From NCBI GenBank assembly GCA_946480825.1, contig CAMLLG010000084.1, positions 1 to 15,492 on the forward strand: DNA of 15,492 bases, read 5' to 3'. The notes under the pieces are model-generated. The model was not told the origin of the DNA. It was given only the letters and a program-made list of their open reading frames with translations, and did no database searches. Shown here piece after piece: positions 6,183 through 12,235 of the stretch (position 1 is its first letter; each line of letters opens with the position of its first letter). This DNA comes from an uncultured Lysobacteraceae bacterium (lineage in GTDB: Bacteria > Pseudomonadota > Gammaproteobacteria > Xanthomonadales > Xanthomonadaceae). A program made the translations under genes and the position numbers.

Positions 6183-7972
6183 GCGGTGTTCGCGCTGTCG
6201 GCGCTGGTGTAGCGCGTCGCGACCTGCAGCGCCATGCAGCCATCGAACAGATCCAGTGAAGACACGCGCGCAGCGGTCTCGACATCGGCCAGTGCGAGCA
6301 CGCTGTGGAAGAAATGATCGTGCGACAGCGGCCGGTCGGCGCGGCTGCGCAGGCAGTCGAGATCGAGTCCGCGTCGTTTCGCGAAGCGTTGCGATGTCCA
6401 CAGCAGCATCGGCACGCGGGTCTGTTCGTCGGGCGCGATCGCATACGGCGCGCCGTGCAGGTACAGCCCATGTTCGCCCAGCGATTCGCCGTGATCGGAG
6501 ACGAACAGCAGCGTGGCGTCGAAGCCGACATCGACGGGCGCCACCGGTGCGACCGGCGATCGCGGACAGTCGCGCAGGCCCGTGTCGTGTCCGCCGGCCG
6601 CGAGGCAGGCGCGGGTCGCGGGCGCGAGCGGATTCGCCGGCGCGCCGGGCTCGCCCAGCAGGCGGGCGATCTCGGCGAGGATGTGCGTGGTGTAGAGCAC
6701 GCTGTTGTCGTAGGTGTTGCGCAGCTGCGCGTCGGTGCAGCGCTGCAATTCGTTGGTGCGGCACTCGGGTTTGAACACCGCGTCCTGCTGCGGATAGCGG
6801 GCGTAGTAGGCCGGGCCGTGGCTGCCGAGCAGATGCACGACGATCACGGTGTCGCGGCGGACAGTCGGCAGCAGCGTGCGCAGCTGTTCGACCAGGATCT
6901 GGTCGTAACAGCCTTCGGCGTTGCACAACGCGGGGTCGATCTCGTGGTCGGCGCGCCGTTCTTCCGCCCGCTTCGCCAGGCCCTTGCTGCCGGTGTTGTT
7001 GTCCAGCCACAGCACGTCGTAGCCGCCGCGCATCAGCACGTCCAGCAGGTTCTCGCGGTGTTTCGCGTCGCCGTCGTCGTACCGTTTCCTGCCGAGGTCC
7101 GAGAACATGCACGGCAGCGAGGTCGCGGTGTTGGTGCCGCAACTGCTGACGTCGCCGAAATTCACGATCGGCACCGGATGCAGATCGTAGTCGGTGTCGC
7201 GGCCGTAGCCGTTGAGGTCGAGGCTGGCGGCGCGCATCGATTCGCCGATCGCCAGCACCACCACCACCGGCCGTTCGCCGGCGACGAGCGCGCCGCCGCG
7301 GCGCGCGTCCAGACCGATCTTCCGCAGCGGGCGGTCGTCGTTGCGCGCGTGATCGAGATACGACAACTGTGCGGCGAGCAGCGCGAACGGGTTGGCGATG
7401 TGCCGCAGCGCCATGTGGTTGCGCAGCAGCGAGGCCACGTCCTTGCCGAAACCCGCGGCCGCGAGACCGAGCAGAATGAACGCCAGCGCCGCGAGCTTCA
7501 CGCGGGACCACAGTTCGCGCAGCGGCGATCGCCAGTCGATCTTCACCCACCACAGCAGCGCCGCCGGCAGCAGGCCGAGCGCGGCGATGGTCAGCAGCAT
7601 GCGCGCGTTGAGCCATTCGCCGGCCTCGCGCACATCGGTTTCGTAGACGCTGGCCAGGGCGTGGCGGTCGATCACCGCGCCGAAGTCGCCGATGAAATAG
7701 GTCGCGCCGGCCGCGAGCGCCAGCACCAGCGTCAACCCGGGCCGCAAGGTCCAGCGCAGGCTCAGCGGCAGCAGCATCAACAGGGTCAGCGCGAACAGCG
7801 CGGCGCCGACCGCGGCGATCACGCCGACGCCGTGCAGACCGTCGAGGCCGGGCGCGGCGAAGACGATCCGCCACAGCCGCGCGTTCATCGCAAGGACGAT
7901 GAACGCGACGGTCGACAGCAGCAGGGTGTTCGCGCCCAGGGTCGGGCGCGGCAGGGAAGGAAGACGAGGCAT
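6086..7972 (-). CDS. eptA: Phosphoethanolamine transferase, EptA/MCR family
   Basis: This inner-membrane enzyme moves phosphoethanolamine from phosphatidylethanolamine to lipid A, lowering surface charge and sensitivity to polymyxin and host cationic peptides. Of 628 residues, about 1-178 hold five membrane segments (14-32, 49-71, 79-97, 124-143, 161-177). The rest is a periplasmic sulfatase-fold domain. The metal and nucleophile residues are present: E244 in GESMRA, T280 in SCGTNTATSLPCMFS, H385 in GSHGP, and D493-H494 in SDHGESLGEHG. Paired cysteines typical of the family are also visible. The protein is longer than the usual 540-580 residues because the frame continues past LDLFDGCMALQ as an Arg- and Ala-rich tail that runs antisense into the S9 peptidase gene. 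There is no Shine-Dalgarno site. A GC-rich hairpin abuts the ATG. The gene lies 103 bp downstream of a second S9 peptidase on the same strand and may be co-transcribed with it. Confidence 0.93.
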   Translation of the reverse strand: MPRLPSLPRPTLGANTLLLSTVAFIVLAMNARLWRIVFAAPGLDGLHGVGVIAAVGAALFALTLLMLLPLSLRWTLRPGLTLVLALAAGATYFIGDFGAVIDRHALASVYETDVREAGEWLNARMLLTIAALGLLPAALLWWVKIDWRSPLRELWSRVKLAALAFILLGLAAAGFGKDVASLLRNHMALRHIANPFALLAAQLSYLDHARNDDRPLRKIGLDARRGGALVAGERPVVVVLAIGESMRAASLDLNGYGRDTDYDLHPVPIVNFGDVSSCGTNTATSLPCMFSDLGRKRYDDGDAKHRENLLDVLMRGGYDVLWLDNNTGSKGLAKRAEERRADHEIDPALCNAEGCYDQILVEQLRTLLPTVRRDTVIVVHLLGSHGPAYYARYPQQDAVFKPECRTNELQRCTDAQLRNTYDNSVLYTTHILAEIARLLGEPGAPANPLAPATRACLAAGGHDTGLRDCPRSPVAPVAPVDVGFDATLLFVSDHGESLGEHGLYLHGAPYAIAPDEQTRVPMLLWTSQRFAKRRGLDLDCLRSRADRPLSHDHFFHSVLALADVETAARVSSLDLFDGCMALQVATRYTSADSANTAQRAVDPAASAARGQPSIRAGGRPHRRRFIAR

Positions 7973-7989
7973 GCCCGCAGCGTGCGGGC
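7973..7989. promoter_or_regulatory. GC-rich hairpin directly before the eptA start codon
   Basis: GCCCGCA (7973-7979) and TGCGGGC (7983-7989) are perfect complements around a 3-base loop and touch the eptA ATG. In mRNA this stem would occupy the place where a Shine-Dalgarno site is normally found, and none is visible elsewhere. It may limit initiation or mark a wrongly chosen start. The next in-frame ATG (residue 29) would remove part of the first membrane segment, so the listed start remains preferred. Confidence 0.55.
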
Positions 7990-8013
7990 CGCGGCTTAGG
8001 GCAGGATTACGCC

Positions 8014-8033
8014 AATCGCAAGATTTCGCGATT
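8014..8033. repeat. Inverted repeat in the S9 peptidase-eptA intergenic region
   Basis: AATCGC (8014-8019) and GCGATT (8028-8033) are complementary, with an 8-base spacer, followed on the + strand by further T residues. Read on +, it would look like a weak terminator, but no + gene ends here. Read on -, it lies between the stop of the DPP-like peptidase and eptA and could be a regulator site or part of an eptA promoter. I could not assign a convincing -10/-35 pair. Confidence 0.35.
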
Positions 8034-8075
8034 TTTCCGTTCGTTCTTCGTTAAGACCATGCGCGCGCCGTGGCT

Positions 8076-10475
8076 TCACCGCTGCGGTTTCAGCGCGCGC
8101 TCGAAGAGTTCGTGGATGCGGCGGTACTGGTCGTACCACGATGCGGGGCGCGTGTAGCCGTGCCGTTCCAGCGGATAACTGGCCAGCTCCCACTTGTCCT
8201 TGCGCAGTTCGATCAGTCGCTGCGCCAGGGTCACCGAATCCTTGTAGAAGACGTTGTCGTCCATCATGCCGTGCGAGATCAGCAGGTGGTCCTGCAGGCG
8301 ATCGGCGAATTCCAGCGGCGACGAACGCTTGTACGCCTCGGGGTCGAGATCGGGTGTGTTGAGGATGTTGCTGGTGTATTCGTGGTTGTACTGCGACCAG
8401 TCGGTGACCGGGCGCAGCGCCGCGCCGGCCTTGAACGTGCCGGGCTGTTTGAACAGCGCCATGAAGGTCATGAAGCCGCCGTAGCTGCCGCCGTAGATGC
8501 CCACGCGGTCGCGGTCGCCCTGTTTCGTCTCGACCAGCCAGTCGAGGCCGTCGAGATAATCCTGCAGCTCCGGTTCGCCCATCCGCCGGTAGATCGCGGT
8601 GCGCCAGTCGCGGCCGTAGCCCTCGGACGCGCGGAAATCGAGATCCAGCACGATGTAGCCCTGCTGCACCAGCAGATTGTGGAACATCTGTTCGCGGAAG
8701 TAGTTCGGGTAACGGTCGCTGACGTTCTGCAGATATCCGGCACCGTGCACGAACAGCACGATCGGGTAGCGCTTGCCGGGTTCGGGCATCTTCGGGCCGT
8801 AATACTTGCCGCGGATGGTGCCGGCGCCATGCTTCGATGGCACCTGCACGTACTCGGGTTCCAGCCAGTCCAGCGCCTTGAACGCTTCGCTGCGGGTGTC
8901 GGTGAGCGTGCGCGCCTCGCCGCCCGCGGCGTCGACGCGCGCCAACTGCGGCGGCAGATAGCTGTCGGAATGCCGCACCAGCAGCGCCGTATCGTCGGGC
9001 GAGGCGACGAAATCCTCGACCCCGTCCAGCGCGGTCAGTTCGCGCACCGCGCCGCCGCTCACCGGCACGTCGCAGACTTCGTAATCGCCGGGCGAGGCGC
9101 GATTGCAGACGAAGCGGAAGCGGCTGCCGTCGGCGGACAGCGACGGCGACGAGACTTCCCACCGGCCCGACGTGAGCGCGCGCGCCTTGACGCCGTCGTG
9201 CGCGTACAGATGCGACCAACCGCTTTCCTCCGAGAGATACCAGAGCGTGCGGCCGTCGCGCTGCCAGCCGAAATCGTTGAAGTTCCAGTTGATCCACGCC
9301 GCGTCGGTGAGGCGATGGCGCGGCTGCAGCCTGGCGTTCGCGAAATCGACGCTGGCGATCCAGCGATCCTTGTTGTCGATCGCGCGCACCAGCACCGCGA
9401 CGTTGCGGCCGTCGTCGCTCCAGTGGATCGCCGGGCCGTTGCCGTCGCCGTCGGTTTCGATGCGCACCGCGCGGTTGCCCTTCAGCGGCTCCTGTTTCGC
9501 GGCCTTGCGCAGATCGGCCAGCGGATCGACGGCGATGCCCGGCAGCGCGTCGAACTTCAGCTCGGTCGCCTTCGCCGCTGCGATGTCGACCAGCCACAGC
9601 GTATGCGCGACCGGCGCGTTGCGGCCGACGCGGGTGCGCACCTCTTCGAATTCTTCGTAGCCGGACTCGGTGACGTACTTCGGCATCTTGCCGGCCTGGC
9701 CAGCGTCGGCACCCTTCGCGGCGGTGACCACCAGCAGCCAGCGGCCGTCGGGCGACAGCGCGCTGTCGCCGATCTCGACGTTCTTGCCCAGATACACCGG
9801 GGCCGGTGCGCGGCTGGGATCGGCGCGGCGCCAGGCCAGTTCCTGTTCGCGCGCGGCCTCGCGGCGTTCGCGATCGGTCCGAAGCGTTTCGATCAGGCGC
9901 AGCTGGCGATCGCGCAGATCGTCCGCGGCCGGCGCCTTCGCCGGATCGTCGCTGGCCTGCACGTTGGCGGCCTGCATCGTGCCGGTGGCCGCAGTCCAGC
10001 GCGACCATTCGTTGCCGGCGCGCCAGATCAGGCCGCCGTCGCGGCTCCACTGCGGGCGCGCTTCCTGCGCTTCGCTGCGGGTGAGCTGGGTGAGCGCGCC
10101 GCTGCGCAGATCGCGCACGAAGATATCGCCGTTGCGGACGAAGGCCATGCGCGTGCGGGTCGCATCGAACACCGGCCGCGCGGCATCGAGCGCGGCGCGT
10201 TCGGTGTCGGACACGCGCGCCGGCGCGCCGCCGGCCACCGGCACCGTCCACAGATCGCGCACGGTCGCGCCCTCGCGCTTGCGGCTGTAGATCGCGCTCT
10301 TGCCGTCCCACGACCACCAGGCCTGTTCGACCGCCGGGCCGATCCAGTCGGGGTCGGCCATGATCCGGTCCATCGTCAGCGTTTCGGCAGGCTGCGCGGC
10401 GGCGTGACCCGCCATAGACAGAAGTGCGGCCGCGAAAGCGGACAGAGCGAACGGAGCGCGGAATCGGGAGGTCAT
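8076..10475 (-). CDS. Exported S9 family peptidase, DPP-IV-like
   Basis: The frame is open further upstream (to 10595), but the ATG at 10475 begins a clear signal peptide (FRAPFALSAFAAALLSMAG, likely cleavage after HAAA near residue 27). This gives 799 residues. Residues about 40-560 form a DPP-IV-type beta-propeller with repeats such as ALSPDGRWLLVV. It is interrupted by a charged helical stretch near 186-216. The hydrolase domain has HGAG (577-580) in place of the usual HGGP/HGGPG, S664 in GGSYGGFM, D739 in MMDDNV and H772 in ERHGY. The 75- and 33-residue spacing matches DPP-IV enzymes. The EE pair that anchors the free N-terminus in true DPP-IV is not obvious, although a YEEFEEVRTRVGR segment (273-285) is glutamate-rich, so dipeptidyl specificity is not proven. 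No Shine-Dalgarno site is seen. eptA follows on the same strand. The gene diverges from the unknown exported protein at 10810. Confidence 0.92.
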   Translation of the reverse strand: MTSRFRAPFALSAFAAALLSMAGHAAAQPAETLTMDRIMADPDWIGPAVEQAWWSWDGKSAIYSRKREGATVRDLWTVPVAGGAPARVSDTERAALDAARPVFDATRTRMAFVRNGDIFVRDLRSGALTQLTRSEAQEARPQWSRDGGLIWRAGNEWSRWTAATGTMQAANVQASDDPAKAPAADDLRDRQLRLIETLRTDRERREAAREQELAWRRADPSRAPAPVYLGKNVEIGDSALSPDGRWLLVVTAAKGADAGQAGKMPKYVTESGYEEFEEVRTRVGRNAPVAHTLWLVDIAAAKATELKFDALPGIAVDPLADLRKAAKQEPLKGNRAVRIETDGDGNGPAIHWSDDGRNVAVLVRAIDNKDRWIASVDFANARLQPRHRLTDAAWINWNFNDFGWQRDGRTLWYLSEESGWSHLYAHDGVKARALTSGRWEVSSPSLSADGSRFRFVCNRASPGDYEVCDVPVSGGAVRELTALDGVEDFVASPDDTALLVRHSDSYLPPQLARVDAAGGEARTLTDTRSEAFKALDWLEPEYVQVPSKHGAGTIRGKYYGPKMPEPGKRYPIVLFVHGAGYLQNVSDRYPNYFREQMFHNLLVQQGYIVLDLDFRASEGYGRDWRTAIYRRMGEPELQDYLDGLDWLVETKQGDRDRVGIYGGSYGGFMTFMALFKQPGTFKAGAALRPVTDWSQYNHEYTSNILNTPDLDPEAYKRSSPLEFADRLQDHLLISHGMMDDNVFYKDSVTLAQRLIELRKDKWELASYPLERHGYTRPASWYDQYRRIHELFERALKPQR

Positions 10476-10798
10476 GGCGGGCGCCGGCGGACGGAATCGC
10501 CGAAGCTTACTTCCTGCCCGCGCCGGCCGCAGCGGGCCGATGGTCACGGGTGCGCGCGCGTATCGCGGTGGCGATGGGCGAAAGAGATCGGGCACGGCGC
10601 ACGGTCTTCGCCGTCCGCGCGGAATCCCACATCTCGGTGCCTGTCAGAAACGACAGGCGCGCGCATGCATGCAACGTGATGCGCCACGCTTTTTTCCGAG
10701 GCCGTATTTGCGATTTTTCGCGACGCCCCGCGCGTCTCGCGCGAGGCGGTCCGCGATGCCATGACGGTGCGCGGGCCTCATGGAAAATCACATCGCAC
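10476..10798. other. Divergent intergenic region with inverted repeats
   Basis: This 323-bp stretch separates two outward-facing genes and should hold both promoters. I find no convincing -35/-10 pair on either strand. It holds a strong inverted repeat at 10637-10660, two T-rich tracts (near 10690-10696 and 10713-10719), a 10-bp palindrome CTCGCGCGAG (10736-10745), and alternating GC stretches. Short frames here have no protein-like character. Confidence 0.6.
10637..10660. repeat. Hairpin-forming inverted repeat, possible operator
   Basis: GCCTGTC (10639-10645) and GACAGGC (10652-10658) are perfect complements around AGAAAC. One wobble pair and one G-C pair extend the stem to nine. Because both flanking genes point away from it and no T-run follows, a terminator role is unlikely. 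It could be an operator or a leader structure of the peptidase transcript. Confidence 0.5.
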
Positions 10799-10803
10799 AG
10801 GAG
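10799..10803 (+). promoter_or_regulatory. Shine-Dalgarno site of the unknown exported protein
   Basis: AGGAG lies six bases before the ATG at 10810. It decides between this start and an in-frame ATG at 10780, which has no such site and would add ten residues before the signal peptide. Confidence 0.8.
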
Positions 10804-10809
10804 TCATCA

Positions 10810-11496
10810 ATGAATGCAAGGGTGTTGCTTTGTTCCGCGCTTGGTCTGGCGTTCGCCGGTGCCGCATCGTTCGAGGCGCATGCCGCCGAGAATCCGCAGC
10901 AGCGCGTCGGCATCGAGCACAATCTGTACCTCGACTGCCTCATGCGCAATGGCGGCGGCTCCATCGAGGCTTCGCTGCGCGGGCTGGTCAAGGATTGCGG
11001 ATTCGATCCCGGCATGCCGGTCGAGGAATTCGTCGGCCTGTACGCGCCGCTTCTGGGCGGAGATCCGTTGCTCGGCGTGGCCGCGCGGATGAAGCCTTAC
11101 CGCTCGTTCTACACCGAGGAGCAGTTCGCGTTCTTCGATCGCATCGATCAGGCGCTCGCGTCGTCGACCACGCCGGCCGAGGCCGACCGTGCCCTGGCGA
11201 CTCTGGAGCAGGAAGCGATCGCGCGTTTCTCCGGCCGCGACGATGCCGAGGCGTCGCTGTTGGCGCTGCTCAGCACCGCGCGGCATTCGCTCGCGTACTG
11301 GACCGCTTCGGGCGCGCCGTCGCTGGAAGCGCGCAGTGCGGACGTCGGGACGCGCAAACTCAAGTGGTGGCAGAAGGTCCTGATCGTGCTCGGCGCCGAC
11401 GCCGCCGGTGCCGGGATCGGCTTTCTGGTCGGCGGCCCGGTGGGTGCGGGCGCGATCGGTGCCGGCGCATCCAGCGGTACCGGGTCGGCGCTCTGA
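10810..11496 (+). CDS. Exported protein of unknown function with glycine-zipper-like C-terminus
   Basis: I do not recognise this 228-residue protein by name. Residues 1-26 are a signal peptide ([17 protein letters not shown], cleavage near EAHAA). The mature part has two cysteines, C43 and C63, about 20 residues apart, which could form a disulfide. It then has an acidic helical region (about 70-155) and a TARHSLAYW segment (156-164). The last 40 residues begin with [20 protein letters not shown] and continue as a glycine-rich hydrophobic stretch with G at short regular intervals, ending in SSGTGSAL. This looks like a membrane-inserting glycine zipper or late transmembrane hairpin. Similar tails occur in small exported proteins of unknown function and in some pore-forming bacteriocins, but I cannot place it in either. 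It appears monocistronic, with inverted repeats starting 54 bp after the stop. Confidence 0.85.
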   Translation: MNARVLLCSALGLAFAGAASFEAHAAENPQQRVGIEHNLYLDCLMRNGGGSIEASLRGLVKDCGFDPGMPVEEFVGLYAPLLGGDPLLGVAARMKPYRSFYTEEQFAFFDRIDQALASSTTPAEADRALATLEQEAIARFSGRDDAEASLLALLSTARHSLAYWTASGAPSLEARSADVGTRKLKWWQKVLIVLGADAAGAGIGFLVGGPVGAGAIGAGASSGTGSAL

Positions 11497-11501
11497 CGGC
11501 C

Positions 11502-11524
11502 TGTCGAAACGGGTTGTCGAAACG
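11502..11524 (+). repeat. Two direct copies of TGTCGAAACG
   Basis: TGTCGAAACG occurs at 11502-11511 and 11515-11524 with a 13-bp period, just after the stop codon of the unknown exported protein. A degenerate third copy (TTGTTTCGAATCG) follows near 11539. Its meaning is unknown; it could be a binding site or chance. Confidence 0.5.
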
Positions 11525-11550
11525 CGTGCATCCAGACGTTGTTTCGAATC

Positions 11551-11575
11551 GCGAGTCAGGCATCGCCTGACTCGC
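11551..11575. terminator. Perfect 11-bp hairpin, probable end of the upstream transcript
   Basis: GCGAGTCAGGC (11551-11561) and GCCTGACTCGC (11565-11575) pair perfectly around ATC. It lies 54 bp downstream of the stop of the exported protein gene. No T-run follows, so it is not a classical intrinsic terminator. It may still block or stabilise the 3' end. Confidence 0.55.
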
Positions 11576-11581
11576 TCCCGA

Positions 11582-11610
11582 CGAAGCGGATCGCTTGCGT
11601 GTCCGCTTCG
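11582..11610. repeat. Second hairpin in tandem
   Basis: CGAAGCGGA (11582-11590) and TCCGCTTCG (11602-11610) pair perfectly around 11 bases. It begins seven bases after the preceding hairpin. Together they form a tandem structure that could act as a terminator block or a transcript-stabilising element. Confidence 0.5.
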
Positions 11611-11965
11611 CCCCGGTAGCGCGGATTGCACAAGCACCGACGCAGGCCGCGGGCGCAAAGCCCGTGGTGGGATGGCCTTCTGCAGGACCGATCTGGTCTT
11701 GCTCACTTTGCCCAGGCCGCGGCACCTAGCCGCAAACCGTGCTTTGCCGCACAATTCGCCCGGAATCTCCACGATATCCGGCAGTTGGGCGATACTTGGA
11801 TGCATCCGCCGCAGGTCAGGCGCGCAAGTGCTTGATCTGACAGGGGCAGGCTCGATCCAGTGCGATCGGGCCTGTGGCGCCGAGGTCCCGGTCCCGCCGC
11901 AAGGCGGGGACGCCGCCGTTCCCATCCTCCGCACCACCGTACCCAGGCATCGACCCGTTCCGGCC
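11611..11965. other. Gene-free stretch upstream of ycgL with further hairpins
   Basis: No frame here on either strand looks like a protein, and I see no tRNA or known RNA gene. Two further stems are visible: CCGCGGGC (11647-11654) with GCCCGTGG (11660-11667) around GCAAA, and CCCGCC (11893-11898) with GGCGGG (11903-11908) around a GCAA tetraloop. The promoter of the ycgL transcript should be here; a GATACT near 11790 is the best -10 but lacks a good -35. The stretch could be a long structured leader or contain an unrecognised small RNA. Confidence 0.5.
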
Positions 11966-12235
11966 ATGCAAGCTTTCGTCTACAAGAGCCAACGGAAGGC
12001 CGACACTTACGTTTATCTCGCCGCGCGCGACGATTTCGTGCGGTTGCCCGAGCCTCTGCGCGCCCAGCTCGGTCCTCTCAGCTTCGTGCTCGAGGTCGCG
12101 CTGACGCCCGAACGCAAGCTCGCCCGCCAGGATCCCGCCGTGGTGCGCGCGAATCTCGCCGCCCGCGGTTTTCATATCCAGTTCCCGCCGACCATGGCCG
12201 ATCCGATGACCGAGGACTGGGGCACGGATGGCTGA
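11966..12235 (+). CDS. ycgL: YcgL domain-containing protein
   Basis: The product has 89 residues and fills the normal length of the YcgL family, which is common in gammaproteobacteria. The opening [19 protein letters not shown] and the segment [17 protein letters not shown] are the family's hallmark, followed by [17 protein letters not shown] and a GFHIQFPP end. The biochemical role of the family is not established; it has a small alpha/beta fold and no catalytic residues are apparent. The frame is open upstream to 11408, but the conserved N-terminus starts exactly at the ATG at 11966. No Shine-Dalgarno site is visible. The stop codon lies inside the ankyrin gene, which starts at 12228, so the two overlap by 8 bp and are probably translationally coupled. 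Confidence 0.92.
   Translation: MQAFVYKSQRKADTYVYLAARDDFVRLPEPLRAQLGPLSFVLEVALTPERKLARQDPAVVRANLAARGFHIQFPPTMADPMTEDWGTDG

Noticed and set aside
4080..7874. 1,264-codon minus-strand frame spanning the first S9 peptidase and eptA
   Set aside because: It is Arg-rich and domain-free, and it runs in a different frame from eptA on the same strand, where eptA has all its catalytic motifs.
8014..8037. Intrinsic terminator on the + strand (AATCGC stem followed by T residues)
   Set aside because: No + strand gene ends nearby; both neighbours are on the minus strand, so only an inverted repeat is reported.
8040..8060. PmrA-like box before eptA (CTTAAC on the minus strand)
   Set aside because: Only one half-site resembles CTTAAT/G; the second at N5 spacing does not match.
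8070..10679. 869-codon plus-strand frame opposite the DPP-like peptidase
   Set aside because: It is the antisense shadow of a gene with a complete catalytic triad and signal peptide; the product has no domain character.
10780..10809. Upstream ATG of the unknown exported protein
   Set aside because: It has no ribosome-binding site and would put ten polar residues before the signal peptide; AGGAG supports 10810.
11497..11965. Possible tRNA or known structured RNA
   Set aside because: The stems do not form a cloverleaf and I could not match 6S, tmRNA, RNase P or any riboswitch core by eye.
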